From Tannerellaceae bacterium (GTDB taxonomy: Bacteria; Bacteroidota; Bacteroidia; Bacteroidales; Tannerellaceae), in contig JAISBL010000028.1 in NCBI GenBank assembly GCA_031266215.1, positions 1-58,999 on the forward strand: 58,999 nucleotides of DNA, in the 5' to 3' direction. This document shows, piece after piece, positions 1 through 9,030 of this stretch. Below the pieces are notes generated by a model. It searched no databases. It was not told the origin of the DNA and was given only the letters and a program-made list of their open reading frames with translations. Position 1 is the stretch's first letter; each line of letters starts with the position of its first letter. The translations under genes and the position numbers were made by a program.

Positions 1-1
1 T

Positions 2-298
2 CGCATAGCCAAGTCCAAGATTGAAATACGCCCTATGTTCCACTTTACCAAACGACGAATCGAAGCGCACGTTTGTATTTGCTTTGTTGCCTTAAAGGTA
101 TATAAGGAGTTAGAGCGGATACTAAAGGTCGCTACTATTGGATTGAGCGTTGACAAGGTGCTTGCAATGGCAAAAACCATAACAACGATACAAATTTCAC
201 TGCCCTTAAACAAAACCAGTATCTCTAAGACGCTCATCATGAAAAGACACAAAACTATTGAACGATTGTTCGATGAAAATTTCTGGGGTACGCAATGA
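2..298 (+). mobile_element. IS transposase, C-terminal part (cut by window edge)
   Basis: The frame is open from base 2 to the stop at 296-298 and gives about 98 residues. It reads RIAKSKIEIRPMFHF, then KRRIEAHVCICFVALKVY, which is the usual C-terminal end of DDE transposases of the IS4/IS1634 type (R-I-x-K..L.IRP.yH....I.AH..icf.AL). The rest of the transposase lies left of the window, so intactness cannot be judged. The exact family is inferred from this short tail only. The bases from 299 to about 420 would hold the right end of the element, but I could not identify a terminal inverted repeat without the left end. Confidence 0.7.
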
Positions 299-485
299 CG
301 AAGTCAGGAGAGGCTTTTTCATGGGATGTATGTATTTGTTTGTATTGCAGGCAAAAATATAAACATATAGGACGAGAACCCCTGTAATTTGTTTTTTTAA
401 CTGCAAAGTCATGATAAGGCGCGGGAGGCGTCATCAGGCAGATACTATACAGGGCATTGAGCAGACAGCATGCCGGGGGTTATTG
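299..485. other. Intergenic, no gene seen
   Basis: AT-rich stretch after the transposase stop, then GC-richer sequence towards tamB. Short ORFs here have no recognisable protein features. The right end of the neighbouring insertion sequence probably falls in the first hundred bases. Confidence 0.5.
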
Positions 486-554
486 TGCGAACCGGCCATG
501 TTCGTGGGTTAGAACCGGCCGTGTTCGCAGACTGGAACATCACCGGTTCCGGAT
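486..554. repeat. Mini hairpin array, three units of 23 bp
   Basis: GAAC recurs at 489, 512 and 535, exactly 23 bp apart. Each unit is a small inverted repeat, GAAC-(7 nt)-GTTC: CGAAC/GTTCG in unit 1, GAAC/GTTC in unit 2 and GGAAC/GTTCC in unit 3. It lies just past the tamB stop codon (tamB runs leftwards), so it would be in the tamB 3' untranslated region. The period and the one-hairpin-per-unit design match the larger arrays at 8.7, 12.8 and 32.6 kb. Confidence 0.6.
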
Positions 555-590
555 ACGGAAAGCTCGCGCGGCGTCACAGCCACCCACCGA

Positions 591-3500
591 CTACGGGAGG
601 GTGTAGGCGGGCGGAGAGGGTAACGGCGTCCTGCGCCTTCGCATGAATAGTTCGGGGAAGGAGGAGAAGTCTTTCTTGTACATAATGCCGAAGCCCTGTG
701 TCGTGAGACTCTGCTTGAGATAACGGTACATGTCATTGGCATGGTTATAGGCTTTCAGCCTGAACTCGCCGCTGGGCGTGAGCAGGTATTCAAGATCGAA
801 CTCGCCTACGAATACGTTCTTTACGTTCGGATTGTTCTTGTATCCGAAGTTGCCGTTAAACAACAACCTGTTGTCCCACAACTGGCCCGACAGGAGCATC
901 TCTACTTCGGTATCGCTTACGCCATCCTGACTGGTGCGTATGTTGGTTCCTATCTGGACCTTGTCTGTTATGGCGCTCAGGATGCTTGATATCTGCGAAG
1001 AGATGGCGGCCGAGGTGACGGCGCTGAACTCGTTATTGCGCCCCGCCTGGGAGAAATCGGAGGGGTGAAACTTGTTCAATACCAGCAGATAGACAATCTG
1101 GCGGGTCATCATATCATCCGTATTGACGTAGCTCTTCACCTTGCGCTCAAGCTCATTGTTGGCCCCGGGCAGTTCCAGGTCAAAGGATATCGACGGGTTG
1201 CGCAACATGCCTTCCAGCAGCAGGACACAGTTAACCGGTACATTCGTGCGTGCGCTCTCTTCCAGCAGGTCGGGGTCAAGGTCGCCTATGTTGGCCGTGG
1301 CGCTGTAAATGGCGTTGATGCTCAGGTTGGCGTCGTTGGGGTCGCCGCGGAAAGATACGGAGCTCCCTTCGCGTATCTTGAAGTCTTTGTGGATAAGCTG
1401 CTGGAGGCTGAAGTTATAGCTCCCGCTCAGGATATTGAAAATGCCGTACATGCGAAGGTCTGTCTTTGTGCCGTATTCTATCTGCATACTTCCGCTGCCG
1501 TATCCTTTTATTTTGTCTCCGGAGTACGGATCCATTATAAGTTCCAGACCTGCATCGGGCGTAACGTCCAGCGTAAAGTTGACGCGCAGCTCCGTGCCTT
1601 CGTCCTGCGCCTGCGCAGCCGTCTCCTTCACCGCGGCCTCCGGCTCCCGCCTGTCGCTGAACGTGATGAAGTCATAGGCGTTGGCGGTGGAACTTCCCAT
1701 GAAGTTGAACGACACGGCCGTCCCCGGCTCCGTGCGCATGTTGACGTCGAAGTCTATCATATTGTCATTGCCGCTTATATGCGACGTCCCGCTGCTGTAT
1801 ATCGCGCCCGATATGATCTGCTGTTCGTGAGCGTCGTAGACCAGCATACTGGCGGCCTGCACATCCACGTCGAACCTAAAGTCGCGGAAGTAGTCGTGTC
1901 TTACTTCGGCGTTTAAAACCCCGGTATTACCCGACCTGTCGCGCAGTGTCAGGTTCTGGGCCCTGATGTATCCGGGAGACAGGTAGATGGAGTCTGAGAA
2001 AGTGTAATGCGTGTTGAGGAAGTCTATTCCCAGAGCGCCTTCGCGCACAAGCACGCTACCCTCCAGGTCAATGTCGTCAAACGATCCGAAGAGACGTACG
2101 TTACCCGTCGCCCTGCCGTTAAGCCCCGATACTATCCCGTCGATAAAAGGGTTGAGGAAGGCGACGTTCAGGTTCCCGGCGCCGAAGGTCAGGTCGAGCC
2201 CTTCGCTAATCCCGACGGGATAGATGTAACCGTTGACGCCCGTTTCCGCAGAGTCATTCTCATGTATGCTGCCCGACATCAGTATGCCCTGCCGCGACTC
2301 GTCCCAAAGGCTGAAGAGGCTAAGGTCGCCAAGCGTGACGCGATTGAACGAGAAATCCTCTACAAACAGGTTACCGTTGAGGATGCGGTTCCTGTACAGG
2401 TCGCTCAGCCGGAACAGCCCGGTAGCCTTCCCCCCGAACCGTAGCACCGGTATATTAAGGATGTCGAAGATATAGCTCAGCTCCACCCCGTTCAGATCAA
2501 CGAGCAGGGTGTCTTCCGGCGCCTGAGACACCGAGCCGTCCATATACAGGTATTGCGAGCCGAGGGAGACGAGGAAATCGTTCACCTCTACCCTGCCGTC
2601 GTGGATTACTATGACTGCCTCGCTTACCTTCCAGATACTGTCGTTTATGACCAGCGGGCTCTCGGCTATCCTGATATCCGTGCGCAGCGCCGGCTTTTGC
2701 GTACCCCGGCCTTCTTCTTCGACGAATAAAGCCGAGGCGCCAAGCTTCGTCTCGTAGCGCTGGTCTTTGTTATTGGCCCAGTCCAGGAGGCTCTCTATGC
2801 GGTTATCCCCCGCCCCGGCCCTCCAGTCGATGTAGTTGCGCACACCCTTGTCGTTGTACTGCGTGACGCGCAGTCTCAGGTCTATCATATCCAGAGGGTT
2901 CTCACATGTGAAGTAGCACGACTCAAACGCCGTCTGCCCGATCATGAAGCTGGGCATGAATACCTCTGCCCTGAACTTATCGAAGCGGTTGTTGTAAAAC
3001 CCCATTATGCGCGCCTGGTTGGTGAGCGTAAAGGGCAGGCCAAGCGTCTGTGAAAGCGCGCGGGTATTCTCTATCGTGAACAGGAGGGAGAAGTTGTTCT
3101 CCTCCGCCGTACGGTCTTCTGTGGTAGTGTTTATAAGCGCCGGAACGTAGTGGCGCAGGGTGTTGAGGAAGCCGGGGAGCAGCGTGGTGAACGAATAGAC
3201 GCCGCTTACCTCGCCGTTGACTATGTCCGACGATATGGCCAGCCGCTTCTCTCCTGCGCCGCCCGAAGCGTCTATCCTCAGTTGCTTCATAAAGAAATCC
3301 TCCGAGGCGGTGTGTATCGTGAGGCTGTCCACCGATATGCCTCCTTCAAGGTTATCTATGCTGTTGCCGGTGAAATCGGCGCTGAGGGAGACGGATATTT
3401 CGGGCGACTCCAGCCTGTCGTACAGGTTGAGGTTGTCGGGACGGAAGTGGCGGAGGCCGGCGGTGAAGTTAAACACCGTTTTACGCCTGTCGTTGCTGAA

Positions 3501-5057
3501 CATACCTTCGGCGTACAGGGCACCGTTAGGGTCGTCTATACTGAGGGCGCCGTCAAAGCCGCCAGGGCGGAAACGCCCCGACAACTGAAGGTTCTCATAA
3601 CGATAGTTCCGGTAGTCAAACTCGCTCACCCTGGCCCGTATGTCGCCTGAGAAGTAACCGCCCAGCGGGCATTTTGCGTTCAGGGATACGTCGAACCTGG
3701 CGACGCCGTAGGGGTTGTCAACGTCGAAAAGCTCGCTTATCAGCAGCTCCGACGAAGAGGTCGTCCCCTGTATGTAAGCCGCCAGCCCATTCTCCCTGTC
3801 GCTCCCGAACATAAGGTCGGTTTCTATCGAGCCGATGACCGACGACAGCCTGCCGTAAGCCACCAGGTGATCAAAGAACCCCGATATTTCTCCGCTGAAG
3901 TAAATCGTCCCCAGCCGCCTGACAGGCTCAGGCAATACCACCTGCCGGGCGTTGAAGTTATTCAGCAGTCCGCTTATACCTTCCGTCGTTATATACATCT
4001 TGTTCACCTCGCCCAACAGGTAAGTCTCGTCGGGGCGGGTGATACCTTTAAGAGACATCTTTCCTGCGAAAAGCATCTTATCGCTATACTTCAGCGTGAG
4101 TTGTTTCAGGCTGATGTCATTAATAAACCCCGAAGCCTCGGCCGAGAACTCCACCGGGTCTACGAAGTTGCCGAACGCCGGCACAAAGGGGGCGAACTCC
4201 CCGGGGTATAGTTCCGAAGGAGCTATCGTGAGGCTCACCGGCGCGTTCGCCAGTACATCTTCAAGGCCCGAAGCTCCGGCATAGCTGATCCCGGCCCGCG
4301 TAATATTGAGGGTGCTCTGCGGGAGGTTGATCTCAAAGTCACGCACACTCAGTCCCTCGCCATTACCGGCGACGCGCAGCGACAGGTAGTCCAGCGTGAA
4401 GCCGGATACTTCGCTGAAGCTCATCTTGCGTATGCGGGCGTTCAGACTGTCGGCATTGAATACAGTAAGCGATATGTTGGCGCTTATGTCCCTTACATCC
4501 ACGTGTGAGGGGTTAAATTTACCCGGCGTCACTTCTTCGTTCGCCACATCATAAACAATACGCCCCCTCCGCAGCAACGCCGAGTTTATCCTCAAATCTA
4601 TCTCAGGGGAAGAATGTTTCGCCGTATCAGCGCTCAGGGCGTCTATCATGAACTGTATATTAAGCCTGTCGGCCGGTGTATCCTTCGACATATGCAGGGA
4701 GAAGCCGAACAGGCGTATACCTGTAAACACAAACCTGCCGTCTATCAGGGGCAAAAGCTTAAAGCCGGCCGTCATATAATCAGCCTCCAGCGCCACCCGT
4801 CCGCTCTCATCATCCACCGACAGGTTTTCCACAGTAAGGGAATTGAGCCAGCCCACCCGGATACGTTCTATACTCACGGTCGTATGCAAACGGTCAGTCA
4901 GCAATGCCACGACCTTCTCCTTTATCTTATGTTGAACAAAAGGAATATTCAGCAACACCACCGGCGCCACGTATAACAGGCAGAACAGGGCAAAGAGCGA
5001 CAACAATATGTATTTTAATCCTTTAATCTTCTCTCCTCCATTTAAATCAAGTCGCAA
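591..5057 (-). CDS. tamB: Translocation/assembly module protein TamB-like (DUF490)
   Basis: A 1488-residue protein anchored by one N-terminal membrane helix (about residues 13-35) followed by a very long beta-rich repetitive body and a C-terminal TamB/DUF490 domain (around residues 1100-1450). Family members span the periplasm and, with a TamA/BamA-type partner, help insert outer-membrane proteins or move lipid between membranes. Length and layout fit Bacteroidota TamB. The start is unsure: the longest frame begins with TTG at 5057 and no in-frame ATG lies near the membrane helix; a GGAGGAG sequence sits inside the first codons, so a non-ATG start just after it is possible. The gene ends 36 bp before the mini hairpin array. 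Antisense ORFs inside it (for example 1065-1916) are shadows. Confidence 0.9.
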   Translation of the reverse strand: MRLDLNGGEKIKGLKYILLSLFALFCLLYVAPVVLLNIPFVQHKIKEKVVALLTDRLHTTVSIERIRVGWLNSLTVENLSVDDESGRVALEADYMTAGFKLLPLIDGRFVFTGIRLFGFSLHMSKDTPADRLNIQFMIDALSADTAKHSSPEIDLRINSALLRRGRIVYDVANEEVTPGKFNPSHVDVRDISANISLTVFNADSLNARIRKMSFSEVSGFTLDYLSLRVAGNGEGLSVRDFEINLPQSTLNITRAGISYAGASGLEDVLANAPVSLTIAPSELYPGEFAPFVPAFGNFVDPVEFSAEASGFINDISLKQLTLKYSDKMLFAGKMSLKGITRPDETYLLGEVNKMYITTEGISGLLNNFNARQVVLPEPVRRLGTIYFSGEISGFFDHLVAYGRLSSVIGSIETDLMFGSDRENGLAAYIQGTTSSSELLISELFDVDNPYGVARFDVSLNAKCPLGGYFSGDIRARVSEFDYRNYRYENLQLSGRFRPGGFDGALSIDDPNGALYAEGMFSNDRRKTVFNFTAGLRHFRPDNLNLYDRLESPEISVSLSADFTGNSIDNLEGGISVDSLTIHTASEDFFMKQLRIDASGGAGEKRLAISSDIVNGEVSGVYSFTTLLPGFLNTLRHYVPALINTTTEDRTAEENNFSLLFTIENTRALSQTLGLPFTLTNQARIMGFYNNRFDKFRAEVFMPSFMIGQTAFESCYFTCENPLDMIDLRLRVTQYNDKGVRNYIDWRAGAGDNRIESLLDWANNKDQRYETKLGASALFVEEEGRGTQKPALRTDIRIAESPLVINDSIWKVSEAVIVIHDGRVEVNDFLVSLGSQYLYMDGSVSQAPEDTLLVDLNGVELSYIFDILNIPVLRFGGKATGLFRLSDLYRNRILNGNLFVEDFSFNRVTLGDLSLFSLWDESRQGILMSGSIHENDSAETGVNGYIYPVGISEGLDLTFGAGNLNVAFLNPFIDGIVSGLNGRATGNVRLFGSFDDIDLEGSVLVREGALGIDFLNTHYTFSDSIYLSPGYIRAQNLTLRDRSGNTGVLNAEVRHDYFRDFRFDVDVQAASMLVYDAHEQQIISGAIYSSGTSHISGNDNMIDFDVNMRTEPGTAVSFNFMGSSTANAYDFITFSDRREPEAAVKETAAQAQDEGTELRVNFTLDVTPDAGLELIMDPYSGDKIKGYGSGSMQIEYGTKTDLRMYGIFNILSGSYNFSLQQLIHKDFKIREGSSVSFRGDPNDANLSINAIYSATANIGDLDPDLLEESARTNVPVNCVLLLEGMLRNPSISFDLELPGANNELERKVKSYVNTDDMMTRQIVYLLVLNKFHPSDFSQAGRNNEFSAVTSAAISSQISSILSAITDKVQIGTNIRTSQDGVSDTEVEMLLSGQLWDNRLLFNGNFGYKNNPNVKNVFVGEFDLEYLLTPSGEFRLKAYNHANDMYRYLKQSLTTQGFGIMYKKDFSSFPELFMRRRRTPLPSPPAYTLP

Positions 5058-5127
5058 AACTACAACAATATCTACTATCCGGCAATAGCGCCAGTGGCCC
5101 GCAGGCAGTCCCCCTGCCCTGTCATCT

Positions 5128-5808
5128 TTACAGACGGTGCACCGGCGGGAAGGCCTCCATTAACAGGTCGCGCATCTGCTCCTTAGCCAGTTCGAAATCC
5201 TGCGGAGCGCCCAGTTCATTTGCCAGCGAGGTGACGCCCCTGTCGGTAAAGCCGCATGGGTTTATCAGGGAGAAACAACTTATATCAGTGTTGATATTAA
5301 GGGCGAAGCCATGCATTGTAACGTAGCGGCTGCTTCTGACCCCGATAGCACATATCTTCCGCGCCCTGCCGTCTGTACGGTGCGCGTCGAGCCACACGCC
5401 GGCAGCCCCGTCGAGCCGGCCGGCCCTTATGCCGTAGATAGTAAGGAAGCGGATGACTGTCTCTTCCAGCGTATGCACATACTGTTTCAGTCCCATCCGC
5501 CAGCAGTCGAGGTCTAAAACCGGGTAACCGGTTATCTGTCCGGGGCCGTGATAAGTTATATCCCCTCCCCTGCTGACACGGTAAAGAGAGATTCCCCGTT
5601 CAGACAACAAAGCCTCGGAAACCAGAAGGTTACCCTCCTTTCCGCTCCTGCCTATAGTTATCACAGGCAGGTGTTCACAGAAAAAGAGCCGGCCCCCGCT
5701 CCCCCCGCCTGCCGCCTTGGCGCGCAGCAGGGCCTCGAAGGCGGCCGTCTGCCGCTCCAGCGCATCGGCGTACGCTATCCTGCCCAGGTCTGTATAAACA
5801 ACACTCAT
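5128..5808 (-). CDS. lipB: Lipoyl(octanoyl) transferase LipB
   Basis: Transfers octanoyl from octanoyl-ACP to the lipoyl domains of 2-oxoacid dehydrogenases and the glycine cleavage H protein, the first step of lipoate synthesis; cytoplasmic. The 226-residue protein has the family signature [12 protein letters not shown] at residues 80-91, Lys151 in KICAIGV and the nucleophile Cys185 in INPCGF. The 34-residue spacing between Lys and Cys equals that of E. coli LipB (Lys135/Cys169). Its ATG overlaps the mtgA stop by four bases, so the two are probably translationally coupled in an operon mtgA-lipB. Confidence 0.95.
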   Translation of the reverse strand: MSVVYTDLGRIAYADALERQTAAFEALLRAKAAGGGSGGRLFFCEHLPVITIGRSGKEGNLLVSEALLSERGISLYRVSRGGDITYHGPGQITGYPVLDLDCWRMGLKQYVHTLEETVIRFLTIYGIRAGRLDGAAGVWLDAHRTDGRARKICAIGVRSSRYVTMHGFALNINTDISCFSLINPCGFTDRGVTSLANELGAPQDFELAKEQMRDLLMEAFPPVHRL

Positions 5809-6545
5809 TTAATGTAGCCCATATCAACGGTTCCGACCTTATTCATAAGTGACATTATCTGCTTCTGCCTGCTCAGCATATAAGGAGATGGGCGTGAAGA
5901 GTCGAACCTTCTCGGATTAGGCAAAGTGGCGGCAATCAGGGCCGCCTCGGCACGCGACAGTTCGCCGGCTTTCTTCCCGAAATGGGCCTCCGCCACCGCC
6001 TGGGCGCCGTAGATACCGTCGCCGGTCTCTATCGAGTTCAGGTAAACCTCCATTATCCGCTCCTTACCCCATATCCATTCTATCAGGACGGTGAAGCAGA
6101 CCTCCAGGCCTTTGCGCAAATAGCTTTTGCCCGGCCACAGGAACACGTTCTTGGCCGTCTGCTGGGAGATCGTACTGGCGCCGCGTACACGTTTGCCGGC
6201 CCTGGCCTCGGCGTGGGCCTTCTTTATCTGTTCGAGGTCAAACCCCCGGTGGGTCATAAAAAGGTTGTCTTCCGACGCAATAACAGCCAGCGCCAGCGGC
6301 TGCGCTATTTCCCCTATAGGCGTCCAGGTATGTTTAAGCCTCAGCGGCTTACCTTCCTTCTTCTGTTCATACAGCCGTATGAACATCAACGGCGTATAAT
6401 ATACCGGTATGAACCGCAGGGCTGCCACGGACAAGACGGCGGACAAGACCAGCAGGGCGAGTATCCTTGCGCACCATACCCATATCCGCCTTAACAGGCT
6501 CTTTTTTTTCTTATGCTTACTTCTTTTCATCATAAACAGGCACAA
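5805..6545 (-). CDS. mtgA: Monofunctional peptidoglycan transglycosylase MtgA
   Basis: GT51 glycosyltransferase that polymerises glycan strands from lipid II at the outer face of the inner membrane, without a transpeptidase domain. A basic N terminus precedes one membrane helix (about residues 20-45). Catalytic Glu92 lies in [13 protein letters not shown]; the second motif [13 protein letters not shown] is at 121-133; [10 protein letters not shown] at 161-170 carries the second conserved Glu. Length (246 aa) fits the family. The first Met may not be the start: two further Met codons (residues 5 and 6) precede the basic segment. Overlaps lipB by four bases. Confidence 0.95.
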   Translation of the reverse strand: MCLFMMKRSKHKKKKSLLRRIWVWCARILALLVLSAVLSVAALRFIPVYYTPLMFIRLYEQKKEGKPLRLKHTWTPIGEIAQPLALAVIASEDNLFMTHRGFDLEQIKKAHAEARAGKRVRGASTISQQTAKNVFLWPGKSYLRKGLEVCFTVLIEWIWGKERIMEVYLNSIETGDGIYGAQAVAEAHFGKKAGELSRAEAALIAATLPNPRRFDSSRPSPYMLSRQKQIMSLMNKVGTVDMGYIK

Positions 6546-6630
6546 AGATAAGCAAGTAGAATACCCCGCCGCACTTATCCGCCGGAAAAAGGCGAACAGG
6601 CGTAGGGGACACGGGCCCGTTTTACATGCA

Positions 6631-6673
6631 GCCGCCCCCTCACGCAGTCATTACTGACTCGGGAGAGGGCGGC
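6631..6673 (-). terminator. Hairpin downstream of the phosphatase gene
   Basis: Two nested inverted repeats: GCCGCCC..CTC (6631-6641) pairs with GAGGGCGGC (6665-6673), and inside it AGTCA (6646) faces TGACT (6655-6659). It lies just past the phosphatase stop (6698, minus strand). There is no clean T-run after it, so its role as a terminator is inferred. Confidence 0.4.
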
Positions 6674-6697
6674 AGGGGCGGCGCCGGGTGAGGAGGT

Positions 6698-8602
6698 TCA
6701 GGGCCTGATGACGAGGCGCTCGGTGTATGCTGTGGTGGCGGTGCGGACGTTGAGCAGGTAGATGCCGGAGGGGATGCCGTGCAGGTTCAACAGGCTGCCG
6801 CGCTGAGAGAGTACCCTGACGCCTGAGAAGGCGTACAGGCTGACGTCTAACGGTACGCCGGGCGTCTCGATGCGCAGGAGGCGGTGTCCTTCGTGATAGA
6901 GCTTAAGCTCGTTGTCCTGGCGGATTTCTTCCGCATTGGTCTTGTCGCCCGACCTGACGACGCGGATGGTGTCGAAGTGTGAGGCTTCGCCTGATGCGTT
7001 GACGGTGTAGGTGGCGATGGTGATGGCTTCGGCAGAGATGCGGACGTGGCTGAAGGTGGGTTCGCCCGTCTGGCCGAAGCGGCTGAACATGTCGAAGTAG
7101 CCTGTAATGCTGTGTTTGGGAATGCTCTCGTCCATTTCTTCTCGTGAGCGGGGGGTGTACTTCTTCAGGCCGGCGGAGTTGTTCAGGAAGTAGAGCATAC
7201 CGCTGGTGACGTCAAAGTCGCCGCCTTCCCAGCCGGTCATGTTGGGCGTGTTGTTGCGGCTGTCGCGGGGCACGGGGGTGGTGTAGGTGCGGCGGCTCAC
7301 GGCCCCGTCTGCCAGGCTGTATTCGGTCTGGCGGGTGGTGATGACGCCTATCGTTTCGTAAATGTGGTCGTGCCCCTGCATTGCCAGGTCTATGCCAAGA
7401 CGCTGGAAGACGGAGGCCATGCGCAGGCGGACGGTCTTGCCGTCGGCGTCGTCCTGATGCGAACTGCTGCCGGTGAAAACGGTCTTGTGGTAGGTCACTA
7501 TACGCCATTTCACATCAGCGTGCACGCGTACCTGCTCTTCCATCCATGCTTCCAGGGCCGAGAAGTAGGGCTCGCCCTTGCGGTAGTCTTCAAAGTTGAT
7601 GACCATGAAGAGGGCGTTGCCGCAGACGAAGGAGTACACAGTGCCGTCCATAGCGGTGGCGCCGCCGTTGACTCCGAAGGTGGCGTTGAAGGTGCGGTCG
7701 GTGTTGAAGTGGTGAAACATGTTGCAGTACGTCGCCGTGTCGTGGTTGCCCTGAACGGGTACTACGGGCAGTTGCAGCCAGGTGTCCTGCATGCGTTCGA
7801 ACCATTGCTCCCATTCCCACTCCGAGTTATCGGTGTAATAGGTGCTTTCGCCAGGGTAGACGCCTTTGTTGGACTCCACCAGGTCTCCCGAGCAGAGCAG
7901 GAAGGCTGCGTTGGGCGTCAGGGCGTGGGCGGCGTTGACGGTGCGTGTGGAAACGTCGAAATATTCTTCCTTCATGGCCTGTGTGTCGGCGATGTAGATA
8001 AACTCAAACTCGCCTGTCCCGCCCTGGGCTGTGCGGAAGGAGCCGCTGCGGAAGTGCCCTTCCCTGCCTACGCGGTATGAATAGAGCGAGCCGGGGGCCA
8101 GGCCGGTGAGCAGCGCCTTGTGGGTGACGTAACTGCGCTTTTCGTAGAGGTCGAAAATGCCGGTCAGCTCTATGTTTTCACTGTTATTGTAGCACATATC
8201 GTTCACGTCTGTCTCATCGGCATTCACCCTTATGGCGTTGGCAAAGCCGCCGGCGGCATCGCCCCTTACATACTCCAGGTATTGGCCGTGCACTCCGGCG
8301 TTGGTGTACCATGTGACGCCCATGCGCGTGGTGGGATCGCCGTTGACGCTGGCTACGATATTGTACGGACGTTGTCTGGGGAAAAGCAGTGCGACCGCCT
8401 CTGCCTCAGTCCGCCCCCCGGCAAGGGCCCGCTTGTAGAGCGTCCACGAAGGAACGGTGTAATCCTCCTGCACCGGTGCGGCCTGCGACAGTGCGGAGCC
8501 TTTTGAGCCGGCGGCAGCGGCAGACAGCAGCGGATTGGCGCCCAACAGCCCCAGACCTCCGGTAGCCAGCAGGCCTGACCTGATAAATTCTCTCTTTTTC
8601 AT
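6698..8602 (-). CDS. Secreted purple-acid-phosphatase-like metallophosphoesterase with T9SS C-terminal domain
   Basis: Probable extracellular phosphoesterase, 634 aa. The N terminus (KKREFIRSG plus a hydrophobic, Gly/Ala-rich stretch) is a signal peptide with a Tat-like KR pair. Residues about 80-195 form a fibronectin-like domain as in purple acid phosphatases (ending GSLYSYRVG). The metallophosphoesterase core follows: D206 in IADTQ, GDLV at 239-242, GNHD at 285-288, H372 in YHKTVF, GHDH at 410-413. The first motif is D-x-Q instead of the common D-x-H. The last 60 residues (LYAFSGVRVL...GIYLLNV...LVIRP) look like a type A sorting domain of the type IX secretion system. Substrate unknown. 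Monocistronic: a hairpin lies downstream and the promoter element at 8633-8640 upstream. Confidence 0.88.
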   Translation of the reverse strand: MKKREFIRSGLLATGGLGLLGANPLLSAAAAGSKGSALSQAAPVQEDYTVPSWTLYKRALAGGRTEAEAVALLFPRQRPYNIVASVNGDPTTRMGVTWYTNAGVHGQYLEYVRGDAAGGFANAIRVNADETDVNDMCYNNSENIELTGIFDLYEKRSYVTHKALLTGLAPGSLYSYRVGREGHFRSGSFRTAQGGTGEFEFIYIADTQAMKEEYFDVSTRTVNAAHALTPNAAFLLCSGDLVESNKGVYPGESTYYTDNSEWEWEQWFERMQDTWLQLPVVPVQGNHDTATYCNMFHHFNTDRTFNATFGVNGGATAMDGTVYSFVCGNALFMVINFEDYRKGEPYFSALEAWMEEQVRVHADVKWRIVTYHKTVFTGSSSHQDDADGKTVRLRMASVFQRLGIDLAMQGHDHIYETIGVITTRQTEYSLADGAVSRRTYTTPVPRDSRNNTPNMTGWEGGDFDVTSGMLYFLNNSAGLKKYTPRSREEMDESIPKHSITGYFDMFSRFGQTGEPTFSHVRISAEAITIATYTVNASGEASHFDTIRVVRSGDKTNAEEIRQDNELKLYHEGHRLLRIETPGVPLDVSLYAFSGVRVLSQRGSLLNLHGIPSGIYLLNVRTATTAYTERLVIRP

Positions 8603-8632
8603 CTTCTTTTATGTATTTAATTAAAGTCTGGC

Positions 8633-8640
8633 CAAATGTA
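8633..8640 (-). promoter_or_regulatory. Bacteroidota -7 element (TACATTTG)
   Basis: On the minus strand TACATTTG matches the TAnnTTTG -7 consensus, about 30 bp upstream of the phosphatase start codon. No clear TTTG -33 element at the usual spacing was found. Confidence 0.5.
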
Positions 8641-8718
8641 TCCCCACGCAGTAACACAGGCATTACGGCGGAATTACGTTTTCGTTAAATACCGTACCGG
8701 AGCGCCTTGTAACCATGA

Positions 8719-8942
8719 GACGTTCTTAAGTACGCTTAAGAGGTGTTCTTAAGTATGCTTAAGAGACGCTCTTAAGTACGCTTAAGAGATGTTCTTAAGT
8801 ATGCTTAAGAGACGCTCTTAAGTACGCTTAAGAGATGTTCTTAAATATGCTTAAGAGGTGTTCTTAAGTACGCTTAAGAGATGTTCTTAAGTATGCTTAA
8901 GAGGCGCTCTTAAGTACGCTTAAGAAGTGTTCTTAAAGTATG
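8719..8942. repeat. Hairpin array: ten 23-bp units built on CTTAAG
   Basis: CTTAAG (or CTTAAA) occurs at 8725, 8748, 8771, 8794, 8817, 8840, 8863, 8886, 8909 and 8932, exactly every 23 bp, with a second CTTAAG ten bases after each of the first nine. Each unit is (C/T)TCTTAAG - 4 nt - CTTAAGAG, an 8-bp stem with a 4-nt loop; T in the first position still pairs as G-T. The loop alternates strictly TACG, TATG, TACG, TATG through all ten units, so the true period is 46 bp. It lies between the serpin stop and the phosphatase promoter. It is not CRISPR: there are no unique spacers. Function unknown. Confidence 0.95.
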
Positions 8943-9030
8943 CGGTTGCCGCAATAAAAAGAAAGCGGGGCGACAGATTGCACTGTTACCCCGCCGTTTA
9001 TTTGCAGATAGTTGTTTTATCAGCCGTGCG

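Noticed and set aside
1065-1916. 283-aa ORF antisense to tamB
   Set aside because: Shadow of a GC-rich gene; the opposite strand has the clear TamB protein. Likewise 3150-3650, 7364-8080 and 10402-11325.
8719-8942. CRISPR array
   Set aside because: Units are contiguous and nearly alike; there are no unique spacers and no cas genes. The same holds for the arrays at 12844 and 32627.
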